Assembly: GCA_036877525.1 (NCBI GenBank)
Contig: JAZGTH010000072.1
Coordinates: 6,952,001-7,016,000, forward strand
Source: Chromobotia macracanthus
Lineage: Eukaryota > Chordata > Actinopteri > Cypriniformes > Botiidae
Length of the DNA stretch: 64,000 nucleotides
Direction: 5' to 3'
The position numbers and the translations under genes are program-made. How positions within the stretch are numbered: position 1 is the stretch's first letter; each line of letters opens with the position of its first letter. Under the pieces are notes generated by a model. It was not told where the DNA came from. It made no database searches and saw only the letters and a list, made by a program, of their open reading frames with translations. Below are positions 25,767 through 38,393 of the stretch, in pieces.

Positions 25767-26743
25767 GCTCAACATTACCCACCCTACATCTCCACAGCAG
25801 AACATCAATCACCCTACATCCCCACAGCTATACATCATCCCACCCTACATCTCTACAGCAGAACATCAACCATCCTACACCCCCACAGCTCAACATCACC
25901 CACCCTACATCTCTACAGCTCAACATCACCCACCCTACATCTCTACAGCTCAACATCACCCACCCTACACCCCCACAACTCAACATCACCCACCCTACAT
26001 CTCTACATCAGAACATCAACCACCCTAAATCTCTACAGCTCAACATCACCCACCCTGCATCTCTACAGCTCAACATCACCCACCCTACACCCCCACAACT
26101 CAACATCACCCACCCTACATCTCTACAACAGAACATCAACCACCCTACACCCCCACAACTCAACATCACCCACCCACATCTCACACTAAAACCCACCAAC
26201 CCCCACAACTCAAACACCACCTACAGCTCAACATCAACCATCCTACACCCCACATCCTACAGCTCAACATCACCCACCCTACATCTCTACAGCTCAACAT
26301 CACCCACCCTACACCCACACAACTCAACATCACCCTCCCTACATCTCTACAGCTCAACATCACCCACCCTACACCCCCACAACTCAACATCACCCACCCT
26401 ACATCTCTACAGCAGAACATCACCCACCCTACATCTCTACAGCTCAACATCACCCACCCTACACCCCCACAGCTCAACATCACCCACCCTACACCCCCAC
26501 AGCTCAACATCACCCACCCTACATCTCTACAGCTCAACATCACCCACCCTACACCCCCACAACTCAACATCACCCACCCTACATCTCTACAACAGAACAT
26601 CAACCACCCTACACCCCCACAACTCAACATCACCCACCCTACATCTCTACAGCTCAACATCACCCACCCTACATCTCTACAGCTCAACATCACCCACCCT
26701 ACACCCCCACAACTCAACATCACCCACCCTACATCTCTACAGC
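25767..26743. repeat. 30-bp minisatellite, about 32 copies
   Basis: Two alternating 30-bp versions: one with ctacatctctacagctcaac and one with ctacacccccacaactcaac, each followed by atcacccacc. The mixture of versions gives a partial 60-bp higher-order period. A less regular patch lies near 26170-26260. Intergenic. Confidence 0.95.
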
Positions 26744-27769
26744 TTTGTCTCTCTACTGTGTGTAAAGTTTGAAGTTTTATCTTTTTTAGTAGACAGCTGC
26801 ATACCACAGTCTAGGAGTTCAGTCAGATAACTACAGAGAGACAAACAGCTCTTGGGATCACTCACTTTTCAGACAGCCGCACCCAGTCTGCATTATTCTG
26901 ATCCTCAGGTAAAGGATAAGGAGCGTGTCAGATGATGGACAGCATGTCTTTAGCCTGTTGCATCACTAATTTTGTCAGCCATGTACAATGTATGCTGTCA
27001 TAAAACAACATAGGTTAATGGGTAAGGATCAAAGGTTACTCATGTTACATTATACCCTAAATGGTCAAAGAGAAAGATCTGCACACTGCAGTGGACATGT
27101 TGGGAATGTAAGTCATCAGAAACATTGGCCTGCAGTAAAGAGATGTTTCGTTTACAGCACTGACCATGATGGATAAAACTGCTGCTCTACTTCTGCTGCT
27201 TAGTTTAGTTTATTACTTCGTTTTATTGCCCCATATTTTATTTATTCATTTATCCCAAAATCAGATCATACCTCTGATTTAAACATGTATGTGGTGATCT
27301 TAGAATACTGTTTATTGCCTTGTTGTGTTTTACTGCCCCCTTGTGCTCATACAAATCCATTCAAAAATAGCGGCCCTGGTCTCCTTCCTGCATTACGCGT
27401 TCTTCAGCGATGACTGCAGTCTTGCCATTAAGCAGCTTTGCCCTCCCAGAGAATGTTTCTGTTTAACGATTGGCTAATTCTGCTAGAGGGCGTGACTTCG
27501 CTAGAGCGACCAAACTGAGCGTTGCAGTTTCCCCCATTCATATTAAAAGAACTGCGCTATTTTGTTATGTCTATAATCTTTTCTGTTTATTAATAAATTA
27601 TATGTAATATTATATGATATTGTGTAAAAAATTAAAAGTCGAAATCCCACATTTCAAAAGTTACAATTACATTTTAGTGACCAATAGCAGCGCTATGTAT
27701 GCCCAGTGAAGCTGTTTGTAATGGTCAGGTTGGAAGTGTGGAACTGCGGCGGATGGAAGTTGACTACTT
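26744..27769. other. Intergenic DNA between two minisatellites
   Basis: No gene recognised. A patch at 27370-27540 is less AT-rich (cattacgcgttcttcagcga...) but has no recognisable coding content. Confidence 0.5.
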
Positions 27770-28397
27770 GGCACTTTCTTCAGCGGTAGATTACCCGAGT
27801 GTGCTATCCTCTCTAATAATAGAATCTCGACGGGCCGTCGCACTTTGTTCAGCGGTAGATTACCCGAGTGTGCTATCCTCTCTAATAATAGAATCTCGAC
27901 GGGCCGTCGCACTTTGTTCAGCGGTAGATTACCCGAGTGTGCTATCTTCTAATAATAGAATCTCGACGGGCCGTCGCACTTGTTCAGCGGTAGATTACCC
28001 GAGTGTGCTATCCTCTCTAATAATAGAATCTCGACGGGCCGTCGCACTTTGTTCAGCGGTAGATTACCCGAGTGTGCTATCCTCTCTAATAATAGAATCT
28101 CGACGGGCCGTCGCACTTTGTTCAGCGGTAGATTACCCGAGTGTGCTATCCTCTCTAATAATAGAATCTCGACGGGCCGTCGCACTTTGTTCAGCGGTAG
28201 ATTACCCGAGTGTGCTATCCTCTCTAATAATAGAATCTCGACGGGCCGTCGCACTTTGTTCAGCGGTAGATTACCCGAGTGTGCTATCCTCTCTAATAAT
28301 AGAATCTCGACGGGCCGTCGCACTTTGTTCAGCGGTAGATTACCCGAGTGTGCTATCCTCTCTAATAATAGAATCTCGACGGGCCGTCGCACTTTCG
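27770..28397. repeat. 69-bp minisatellite, 9 copies
   Basis: Copies of a 69-bp unit (cagcggtagattacccgagt ... ctcgacgggccgtcgcactt) begin at 27781, 27850, 27919, 27985, 28054, 28123, 28192, 28261 and 28330. The third is 66 bp, from one 2-base and one 1-base deletion. Each unit holds a perfect 6-base inverted repeat around one base, cgacgg-g-ccgtcg. Confidence 0.96.
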
Positions 28398-28426
28398 AAG
28401 GTTTGCAGTTCCATTCCTCACCACCA

Positions 28427-28430
<4 letters not shown>

Positions 28431-28473
<43 letters not shown>

Positions 28474-28658
28474 CACACGCACTGCGCACACACACACACA
28501 CACGCACTGCACACACACACCACTGCACACACACACACACCTGACCACACAACACAAACACACACACCACTACACACACACACAACGCACTGCACACACA
28601 CACGCACGCAGGTTTGCACCCCATTCACACACACACACACACACGCACTACACACACG

Positions 28659-28689
<31 letters not shown>

Positions 28690-28769
28690 CACACACGCAC
28701 TGCGCACACACACACACACACGCACTGCACACACACACGCACTGCGCACACACACACACACACACACGC

Positions 28770-28818
<49 letters not shown>

Positions 28819-28893
28819 TGCGCACACACACACACACACGCACTGCGCACACACACACACACACGCACTGCACACACACACACACGCGCGCGC
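28431..28893. repeat. Compound (CA)n microsatellite
   Basis: Long CA runs broken at intervals by cactgcacac, cactgcgcac and cacgcactgc. The breaks recur often enough to suggest larger units that spread by slippage or unequal exchange. Confidence 0.97.
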
Positions 28894-29782
28894 AGACCTG
28901 TTTCAGTGTACAGGAAACGATACGACATACAGTTAACTCTTAACATCTGCGTGTTTGTCCTCCCACTGTCTACAAACACATTCTCTTCTTAAATATACAC
29001 ACACAATCTGTTGCCTCACACCTGTAAACTGAAAGAAAACAAGTGAGATAAATCTGATGATGTTTAGATATTTTCATTGGAAAAGTTTCTGATTAAAAGT
29101 ACAAAGACAAATATCAGATGAATGTACTGTAGTGCCCTCACTCACAGATAAAGAAGAGAGAGAGAGAGAGAGACTGTATTAATGAAGAGAAGTTCAGAGG
29201 AGGAGAGACAGTTATTACATGAGGGGAGGAGATAAGAACCTCTTTACTCTCGCTCAGTCACAATGATCAACGGATATTTTCATTCTGGATTCAGTTTTGT
29301 GCTGGATTATAAAGGTACAGGGAGCAGCAAACGTGAGTGCCTAACTTTATTTGAACAGGACGATAAACTTTTGCTTCTGGAGTAACTTTGAGTGAAGTGA
29401 GTTTTTTATACTAGAGTAAATTAAAGAGCCAAATCCAAATGCACGAGAGAGACACACCTCAAAAACACAATAACACAGCAGCATGTGTAAAGAGCAGCCA
29501 GAGAGAGAGAGAGAGAGACGCACCAAAAAAGGGCTTGAGCTGTAACTTCTGCTGCCTGGAGAAACACACAGACACACAAAGAGAAGAATAAAGAGAGAGA
29601 GACAGGCAGAATCCGAGAGACAGGCAGGGTACTGTTGACAATTCAGGGTTGGAGGATACAGAGGTCACACAGAAACAGAAGTCACAGAGGAGGGTGTGTG
29701 TGGAGGTACAGGCAGCTCGTGTGGGCTTTAGGGGTCATGGAACAGGGTTATACATGAATTGGACCTTCTTTGGAGTGTTGCA
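28894..29782 (+). promoter_or_regulatory. dmpk upstream region and 5' UTR
   Basis: No coding exon before the ATG at 29783. A TATA-like ttataaagg lies near 29308-29316. GA-rich runs lie near 29156-29173 and 29501-29518. The transcription start is unknown, and the TATA assignment is only a sequence match. Confidence 0.35.
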
Positions 29783-32700
29783 ATGTCCGCGGGCCCTGGG
29801 CCTAATGAACCTGCTCATCCAAAGACCCCAGGCCCTCAAGCCACCCTGCCCAGGGGGTCCATCCAGAGAGAGCTGGCAGGGGGTCACGTGCTGGGCCCGG
29901 TTGGCCTGCAGACACTGCTGGACCTGCTGGTGGGTGTTTACCAGGAGTTTCGCTCATCTACTCTGGCCAGAGAGAAATATGTGGGGCGTTTCCTGCAGTG
30001 GGGTCAGTAATTCGACCTCTTATCATTCTTATCCACTTTGTGTTAACATGTTTGTGCATGTGTGTGTTTGTAAACGTGTGTACTCAGTGTATCAGTGCAG
30101 AATGTTTGAGCTTGTGTAATTTTCAGTGTTAATGGGGTTCAAGGTCAAGAGTGAACACTCTCTTGTGTTCATGTTATCCGGAGGCAACTTATTACTGACT
30201 GAATATGTCTGTCCTTATGTACTGAACCAAAGCTGTGTGACGTACAAGAGGAGAATTTTGGGGAAATGTTTAACATGTTTATGCAGTGAAGAGAAACAGA
30301 TGTTCTCAAGCTCAAAATAGAATAAAATAAAATAAAATAGAATCATAAAAGTATCATAAAAATAGACCATATGACTTACATTTCTTTTATGGCACTTTTA
30401 ATTTAACTTTGACAGCTCACCAATAAAGAGACGTCAGACACTTTTGAAGTGGGTCACTGAACTTAGGGTTAGGGTAGCATTAACGCTTTTATGAATTTTT
30501 TGTACAGACACATGAGTGAATAATGATGCACATTTCCATATGCATGCTGTAAGTGGTGTCAGCGTGTGAGTGTTTGTACAGGATCAGGAGAACTCATTTT
30601 GTTGTGTGGTGACAACTATGTCAAACACACACAGCAGTGGCAGTATATGTTGACACTCTACTGGCCACACCCTACATGGACTGTGAGAGAGAGAAAGAGA
30701 GCAGCCAGAATTAACAAACATGGGAACAAACTGTTTCTCTGTCTCTCACTCTCGCTCTCTCTCTCAATTCTTCATTATAAATAGACGAGTTTATATTTGA
30801 ATGACAAAGGCAGGTGACTTTCATCTTGCCTATTTATGCAGAACATGTGATGTTGTTTTAATCTGTATTATCTCACAGTTGCCCCAGAACAGATGTGCTA
30901 CATGACAGCACTGATATATTCACTCATGTAACTTTATAACCTGACAGCTCTTTATTTTGTTCTGATTGGATGATGTGTTTCAAACCATTCTGACTGTAAC
31001 AGTCGCAAACCATTTGATTGTTAATGAATGTAAGTGTTCCTTACAGAGTCAGTGTGAGTGCTGTAGTAATATTCCTCCAGCATTGTGGTGATTTCAACCT
31101 TTAAGTGTTACATTATTTCATTCTTAGCTATTAATATACAGACGCATGTAAACAGTCTTTATGTAAGCTGTAGTTTATTTTGGGGGATTGTAAGCATTGC
31201 TGTCACACTCTGAAAGGTTCAGAAGTATTTTAGAATAAATGATGTTGTTGGTTGTAAGGCGACTGTATTGCTGGTGTGAGAACAGCAGGAAGAGCTGAGG
31301 TTTGGATCGATCTTGGATACCTATGGTGTTTTTATTTAGAAAATGCAGCAGCTGTTTACAGTGCTGATGGATCTCTGACGCAGAGCAGAAACATCCACAG
31401 CTGAAGACAGAAGTGAAGTTCTTCAGTTCCTGTTGACGCGGTCAGATGCCTTTGTGTTTGAAATGTGGAAACTTCTCCACAGTGAAACTCAGTTTACACT
31501 GTTGCTGTGATCTCACTCACATTCCTGTCCTGATGAGAGCTGCTGAAATCCAGGACAGATGGAAAAGTTTCCTTAGAAAAGGCTGAAACATTTGTGTGCT
31601 ATTCTTAGATTTTTGCATTCTATTTCTGAATGTTTCACTCTTAAAGGGCAACAGACCATATCTGCTCTCATGAAAAAAGACCTTTTGTGTGTCTCACGAT
31701 GACATTTGGACTACTTAGCTGACACCACAAGATGCTTGTTTCTCCTCAGGACTCAGACTTTGTCATGCAGTGTCAGCTTATTGTCAGCCAGCTGGGTGCA
31801 GAGCCATCACTCTAGCAGTCAGAACCAGGGGCTCCAAACAGCATCTACTGTGGCTGTTTACCTGTCAGTGAACTAGTTCTGAGCATCTGTATCAACAGCT
31901 TTAGGTGTTTGATTAGGCTTGAAGCTAAAATCCTTGTATATTGTTTCATAGGTATATTAATAGCATTTCCTGTAGCTCAATTAATAAATCCAGAAGGTAT
32001 TCTAAATCAATACAGTCTGTGAAAGCAGCAAGTATGTATTTTACCTGTATATGTTTATTCTGGAGCTCAAACCCATGGCTTTGGTACTGCAGGAGCTGTC
32101 TCTCACATCCGATCACAGTTCATATGATCTCCTCTCTTACCAATAACAAATCATGTGATCTTCTCTCCCACCAATCACAGTTTGTTATCTCATCTCACAT
32201 CCAATCATATTTCATGTTATCTCCTCTGTCACCAATCACAGATCATGTCCTCTCCTCTCACATCCAATCATAGTTCATGTTATTGCCTCTCTTACCAATC
32301 ACAGCCGAGCCTGTGGTAAGGCAGGTGAAGAAGACTCGACTGAGCAGAGATGACTTTGAGATCTTGAAGGTGATTGGCAGAGGAACATTCAGTGAGGTGA
32401 GGTAGTTCTCTGTGGTGATCATGAATGTATTCTTCAGTATACATCTGAAATCTCCTCTACTGTGAGTTCACAGGTCGCACTGGCCAGAATGCAGAGCACA
32501 CAGCAGGTGTATGCACTGAAAATAATGAACAAGTGGGACATGCTGAAACGCGGAGAGGTAAAACCCTGCTCAATGGCCACAGGAAGACACTTCTGTTGTG
32601 ATCATGTGATCATTCTCTGCTGTATGTTCAGACTGCATGTTATCAGGAGGAGAGGGAGGTTCTGCTCAGAGGGGATCGCCGATGGATCACAGAGCTGCAT

Positions 32701-35700
32701 TACGCCTTCCAGGATGACAATTACCTTGTATGTGTCAGTTAGATGTTTCTCTGTCAACTTTATACAGCAGAAACCAAATGTTTCTTCATCTTCAGAGAGT
32801 TGATAGTATTGTACAAATACACTCTCAAAACTCAAAATGCCCTTCAGTCAAAACTTAGTTTAAAGTCCATAAAGTTTATTGAAACTCACAAACTGTAATG
32901 TAGCTTTACACAGAGACTGATAATGAATAATTGCACAGTAAAGAGTGTTTACATAAAAGGTCAGAGAGAGGAAGACAATTGATCATAATGTAAAATTTGA
33001 CACAAAACCTTTTATTAAAATTATAACTGGATTTCAGGTAAAATTAAAGATTCCTCATTACATGTAACTGCACTGTCTAATTTCAATCACTGTTTATCAT
33101 CTCTGTGGATGTGCCGAATGTCTCTGTGGTGAAGTATCTGGTCATGGATTATTATGTGGGTGGAGATCTGCTGACGTTACTCAGCAAGTTTGATGATCGT
33201 ATCCCAGAGGACATGGCCCAGTTTTACCTGGCTGAGATGGTGATGGCCATTGACTCCGTCCACAGACTGGGTTATGTGCACAGGTAACCTGAATGACCTC
33301 TGATCAGCAGTTTCAGTCCATCACTCAGTGTGTTTACAGGAACATTGGATGTTATGATCTCTGTGCAGGATGGTTTATCTTTCATATCTGGGCTGATATG
33401 ATGCGTTTAATCTGCTTTGATGTGTATTAGATAGTATTTATGTACTGCTGTAATAGGTGATGAAGTATTTAATGTCTGTTCTTCCTCCTATAGAGACATT
33501 AAACCTGACAATATCCTGTTGGCTGCAGATGGTCACGCGCGATTGGGTGATTTCGGCTCGTGTCTCCACCTAGACGATGATGGACTGGTAAGGTCAAAAT
33601 GAAGTTTTTCACATGCTTCAAATACAGTGCTGAAATGTGTTTTTAACCTCTTTTTAAGCCTGGGTTAAGCAATGTTTTAAACTTGACATTTAAAATGGTG
33701 TTTTATCATAAACTGCCTCATTACATCGCAGAAATTTTCTTGCATTGTGTTGTTTTATTGATTGTTTTTTAAGACAAACAAAAGCAGATTTACACTGTCA
33801 AGTTTCCATTATTTATATATATCTAATGTCTAATGTTTGTACAGATTCACTCCTCGCTGGCTGTTGGTACTCCTGATTATCTCTCTCCTGAGATCCTGCA
33901 GGCGGTGGAGGGGGGAGGGGCGTACGGCGTGGAGTGTGATTGGTGGGCTCTGGGTGTGTGTGCATATGAGATGCTTCTTGGGACGACACCCTTCTATGCC
34001 GAGTCAATTTCTGAGACCTATGCCAAAATAATCCATTTCAAGGTAAACAAAAATAAGAAGCTGTTGTAGCTTGTTTGGTGATGTTTGGTTTTTAGGGCAA
34101 AATGTTAAATGCTCTCTCTGTCTTTGTAAGTTGCTTTGGATAAAAGCATCTGCTACATGAATAAATGTAAATGATGCAGCCTGAAGCATCAGGTTCCTGT
34201 TTCTATAGAAGAAACAGAAGAGAGTTATTTTATTGCTAACACACAACAAATAATAAATTAAAGGGCACCTATCATTAGAGATAACCTTTACCTGAGATCA
34301 GAGTTCATTATAAAAGGTAAGATCAACATTTACTGAAACATTCAGAAGTTCCTCCCCAGTGCACAAAGAGCTGTTTAAATACCTCATCCACACGTCTGAT
34401 GTCAGAAGGTTGCAGATGGCCACACCTACATTACCATTGTGCAGATGGACACACCTACATTAGCACTGTGTTCAGAAATGTGGCTTTTCTAGTCATGATG
34501 ATGCACTGATAGGAAGTAGGATACAAATAATAAAATATAACATCCAAACTTCAGAGGGGTTGGGAAAAGATCATTACAAACTGAAGTAAATCATTTTGGA
34601 GCACAAAAACCTGACTATCCAACAGTGTGTATTACGACTGATGAAAACAGAAGTAGAGAAAAAGACAGAGCGTGAAATCATGTGATATATATAAAGATGA
34701 ACATTATGTCTGCTGTACTGGTGTTTCTTTGTCTGAACAGGATTATTTTGAGTTTCCTGCTGCGAGTGCTGAGGTGTCATCTAAGGCATGCTCACTGATT
34801 GCCAGTCTGATCTGCGATAGGAGTGAGCGGTTGGGCTCTCGAGGTTCTGCAGACTTTAGAAAACATCCATTCTTCAAGGGTCTGGACTGGAGTTCTCTCC
34901 ACCTTCTTCCTGCTCCATACCATCCAGAAGTCTCCAACTCCACAGACACCTCCAACTTTGATGTTCTGGATGACCGTCTCAGTGAAATGGTACCACATAA
35001 AACCCAAAAATCTCCTACTAATGGACTCGAACTGTTATGCAGTCAGTTACAAAAGGGTGTTATATTGTAAACGTTCTTGTCAGTCATGACACATATCCCT
35101 CAGCTCTGAATTTTCACAATTTCTCAGTCGATGTATTGACTTCATGAAATGGTTACCACATCAAATAAAAGGAACCATAACTATCAATTTTATAACATGT
35201 TTATGGGACCATTGTTCCTGCTTGTGTATGTGTTTGTGTGGGCTTCAGGAGAGCCTCTGTGATGTCATGGATCAGGCTCCTGTCGGAGTTCATCTGGCGT
35301 TTGTCGGTTATTCTTATACGGCCACCAGGTCAGATCCAGATCGACATAACTCACAAGAGTTTTTGTTTTTAAGCAGTGCTCTCACACACTGTTAGTCTTC
35401 TTTAACCTGTAAGTCACTCTGCTTTACAGAGAGACAGGAGCTCTGGACCGCAGTGGTGACATAATGATGGAGATTGACAGACCGCTGACCCGAGGCTGTC
35501 TTTATTTGCAAGAGAAACTGGTATGATGCTCAGTCTGTCATTTTCTGCATGTCGTCATATTGATGCACATTAGTGATCTAGATTACAATCTGGATTATGT
35601 GTTTTATGTGTCTATTAAGTCTTGGTGTAATTGTGATTCTGGATGAGCTAATCTCAGTGAGAATGTGAATGCTCCAGAATCAGGCGTGGCAGCTTAAAGA

Positions 35701-38016
35701 ACCAATCGCTGCAGACCTGCCATCCATTCCAGAACCTCCTTCAGAACCCAACAAACCAGAGCTTATCAGCCCCTTAGAGACGGAGGACAATATGACGCAG
35801 ACTGAAGAGCTGCAGAGGTACATCACCTGTCCAACTGTGTGGACCTGCTTCTCCCATCTCACCTGCTCTGGTTTGTTTATCAGGTCTACCTGCTCTGCTA
35901 TCATACCTAATTTAGCCACCTAAGAAGTGTTATACAGTTCCCATAAATCTGTCTGATTACTACAGTACAACACTGGAGGTTTTCACTGGGTTTCTTGTTT
36001 AGCACAGGCACTTCAGTTTTTTCTCTGTGTTGTACTGGGGTGCTGTGGTACATTTACATTGACATTGATGCATTTGGCAGATTCTTTTATCCAAAGTGAC
36101 TTACCATACATTCAGGGCATACAATTATCAGTGCATGTGTTGCCCTGGGAATCAAACCCACAACCTTTTGTGCTGCTAACACAGTGCTCTACAGGCGTTA
36201 CAGGAAAACCAGTGCAGTGGTCAAAGCTCAGGGCTGATCATCAGGGGCTGATGCTTTGATCTTTGTTACAAGTGTCCATAAATAATCCCTTTATGCCCTC
36301 AATTGGGACACTTGAACTCCAGATTGTGCAGGGTCACTCTAAATAAAAGCATCTACTAAATACTACCCTGAACCAGACAACATGCTCCATCTGTGATGTC
36401 ACCATTCTGATCTTGTCTCGACTTGCTTTGTTGTCTTGTGTGATCGTCTTGCCTGCTCCACCTGTCTGAGCTTTGTTCCTGCTGACACGTTCACACCTGC
36501 TCCAGCATCACTGAAGCATCTGAACCCCACTGATCATTCACATCACACAATGACATCTTCAACAAAACACTTCCTATGGAAATATTTAACAGTGCAGTGA
36601 GCAAACTGTTAGTGTAATTAATATAAACACTGTAACAAGGCACAACATGATTAAATCTTCAGTCTGTAAATTTTCATGAGTTTTATCCAGCCGTGAATTT
36701 TTAAAGAAATTGAAATGCATGCTCTGATTGTGTTCAGTTGTGTCAATTATTATTAATTGACTATTTTTTGTTAATCAGTGAGATGAGACAAACAAGCTCT
36801 AGAAACATCATGTCTTCATACACAGTGTGACAGCATTTATCAGTTAGTGATGTGCTGTGATGTCTTCAGGCGGCTGCAGACAGCTGAACAGAGGAACAGA
36901 GAGCTGGAGCAGGAGATGATCGCCTTACGAGACGAGATTGCCAGACTGACTGTTGCCAAAGACAAAGGTATGAAGCGATCATGTGAACATTAACTAGCAT
37001 TACATAATACTAGCACATGCTCATAAGGAGATGCTGGAGGAAACTCTGAGGAAAGTAAACAAACAACAAAGGGGAAGAACAGTCATCTTTACAGTATGAA
37101 GTTTACACACAGAGTGTTTTTCTGTCTCCTCTGTATCAGTCTTGTTTCTGTACCTTACACATCTTATCCTGCGGTCATGCATGATATTTTTCACTGCATG
37201 CTCTGCAGCTCACCCTACAGTGCACAGTCAGCTGTTTGAAAGTCACTGTATGTGTGTATGTGTGTGTGTTGGATGTGGCTGTTCTAATGGCTGTTTCTCC
37301 TCCAATCACAGAGCTGCGTGTGTGCTGGACACCGTGCTCTGTGCCCGTCCACTGTCCGGACCCTGTGCTGGATGTAAGCTTGTCTCTGAGCACACTTGAT
37401 CTGTTCATGTCTCTGTGGAGCAGTAGCAGGACACCTGTCAGGGCAGCTTGCCACCTTCATGTCTATTATTGAATCATGTTTTAAATGTGTGTTAGATGTG
37501 TGTGTGTGACAGCAGACTGCTGTCAGTTCAACACGTGTGAAGCTGCATTATGGACTAGTCTTATTTAGAACCCTGATGTTTCCAGAGCTCAGCGGCGCCC
37601 CCTGCCTGCCAGTACCCCCTAGTGATGCCTCTGCATCGCCACCTGCTGCTGTTCAACAGGGTGAGTGAGGTCATCAGGAAGGGATCTGAAATTCGGCACT
37701 GATGGCCATATTCATGTTTCTAAATAACAGAAATCTAGATTTAAAGGAAAAAAATTAAGAGAAAACTATTGGTTCCATTGGAAAATTTCAGTTTTTCAGT
37801 CCTGATCTAAACCCACAAGAAGAAGACCAAACAGAGTAGAAATGTAGAATACTGAAGCTTTTGAAAAACAAACACTCTGCAGCATCTCTCACTTTCTGAA
37901 TCTGTGACTGACAGGTGCGAAGGCCTCAGGTGAGCAGTGAGTCGTACTTGTTGGTGTGCGCTGAGGGGAGTGAGCTCCAGCTGTGGGCACGTCACTGTAG
38001 CTCTGAACTCTCCTGA
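29783..38016 (+). CDS. dmpk: Myotonic dystrophy protein kinase (DMPK), 15 coding exons
   Basis: Exons 29783-30002, 32305-32396, 32474-32557, 32632-32727, 33135-33283, 33494-33587, 33845-34042, 34741-34989, 35249-35328, 35430-35520, 35678-35817, 36870-36967, 37312-37373, 37586-37660 and 37915-38016 join in phase to 609 residues; human is about 630. The N-terminal block LLDLLVGVYQEF..KYVGRFLQW precedes the kinase domain: glycine loop GRGTFSEV, ATP lysine in YALKIMNKW, catalytic VHRDIKPDN, DFGSC, and GTPDYLSPEI. The AGC C-tail (TSNFDVLDDRLSEM, APVGVHLAFVGYSY) follows, then a coiled coil (QTAEQRNRELEQEM...) and the DMPK-specific C-terminal block YPLVMPLHRHLLLFNRV. MRCK kinases share the kinase domain but are far longer; HRLGYVHRDIKPDNILL and the C-terminal block single out DMPK. 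It phosphorylates myosin phosphatase and other muscle targets. The C-terminus lacks the hydrophobic membrane tail of human isoforms. Human numbering of the alternative VSGGG site has no match at exon 8 here. Confidence 0.95.
30003..32091 (+). other. dmpk intron 1, unique part
   Basis: No exon recognised. Contains an (aaaat)n run near 30319-30342 and a pyrimidine-rich tract near 30736-30769. Confidence 0.6.
32092..32304 (+). repeat. About 31-bp tandem repeat of the dmpk exon 2 splice acceptor
   Basis: About seven diverged copies with the pattern ctcctctctnaccaatcacag...tcatgttat. Copies ending in an AG fall at 32118, 32180, 32241, 32273 and 32304, spaced in steps of about 31 bp. The last AG is the acceptor that keeps the dmpk frame. 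Each earlier copy has a similar pyrimidine tract and AG. Confidence 0.85.
34115..34172 (+). repeat. SINE 3' tail fragment in dmpk intron 7
   Basis: Reads tctttgtaagttgctttgga then taaaagcatctgctacatgaataaatgtaaa, the tail of the cyprinid-type SINE family also seen at 6800, 20727 and 51120. No clear head. Confidence 0.6.
34255..34480 (+). repeat. Possible remnant of a dispersed element in dmpk intron 7
   Basis: Begins ttaaagggcacctatcatta, a phrase that often begins dispersed elements in carp-like fish. An internal duplication (cacacctacattaccattgt / cacacctacattagcactgt) lies near 34423-34470. The element type cannot be named. Confidence 0.3.
35818..36869 (+). other. dmpk intron 11
   Basis: No exon; contains an antisense SINE at 36041-36195 and a SINE-tail-like remnant near 36330-36362. 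Confidence 0.6.
36041..36195 (-). mobile_element. tRNA-derived SINE, antisense in dmpk intron 11
   Basis: On the minus strand the head reads tagagcactgtgttagcagc then gttgtgggtttgattcccag. The tail follows: gtcactttggataaaagaat then ctgccaaatgcatcaatg. Same family as 20727 and 51120. Confidence 0.8.
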
Positions 38017-38387
38017 TGCTCTCAGACACAGAAGTGACTTTAACACAGACAACACATACTGGACACTGTCAAGAGAACAGCTGATCAGACTGGTTTGATC
38101 TATTTTACACTGCTGTAGTCTGATCTGTTCTGTTCTTCTCATTTAAGTTTAGCACTTTTTTATTTCCTGTTTATTTCACCCTTCACAGAATGTAATATAG
38201 TGTCACACCGGCACTACATCAGAACCTCTCTTAACAGTTTCCCTCTTGTGACGTTTGTCACAAGAGAAGCAGAAATGTTCATGAAATCTTCTGTAGGTTG
38301 TGCTGACAGACTTTCTGCTGTTCTGTTCCTGCTCTGAGCAGGACATTAGATGCATGTGCGTGTATTTGTGTGTACAGTTTGTTGGTT

Positions 38388-38393
38388 AATAAA
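38388..38393 (+). terminator. Likely dmpk polyadenylation signal
   Basis: AATAAA, 371 bases after the dmpk stop. The intervening 3' UTR holds no CTG tract. Confidence 0.55.

Noticed and set aside
25767..28397. CRISPR-like arrays (regular repeats)
   Set aside because: There are no unique spacers: whole units repeat head to tail. The rest of the window is clearly vertebrate nuclear DNA.
28431..28979. Cys/Val repeat proteins (VCVCVCAVRV type)
   Set aside because: Translation of a (CA)n microsatellite.
33105..35070. MRCK (CDC42BP) or citron kinase instead of DMPK
   Set aside because: The kinase domain is similar, but the short coiled coil, stop after about 609 residues and the DMPK-type C-terminal block rule out the much longer MRCK and citron proteins.
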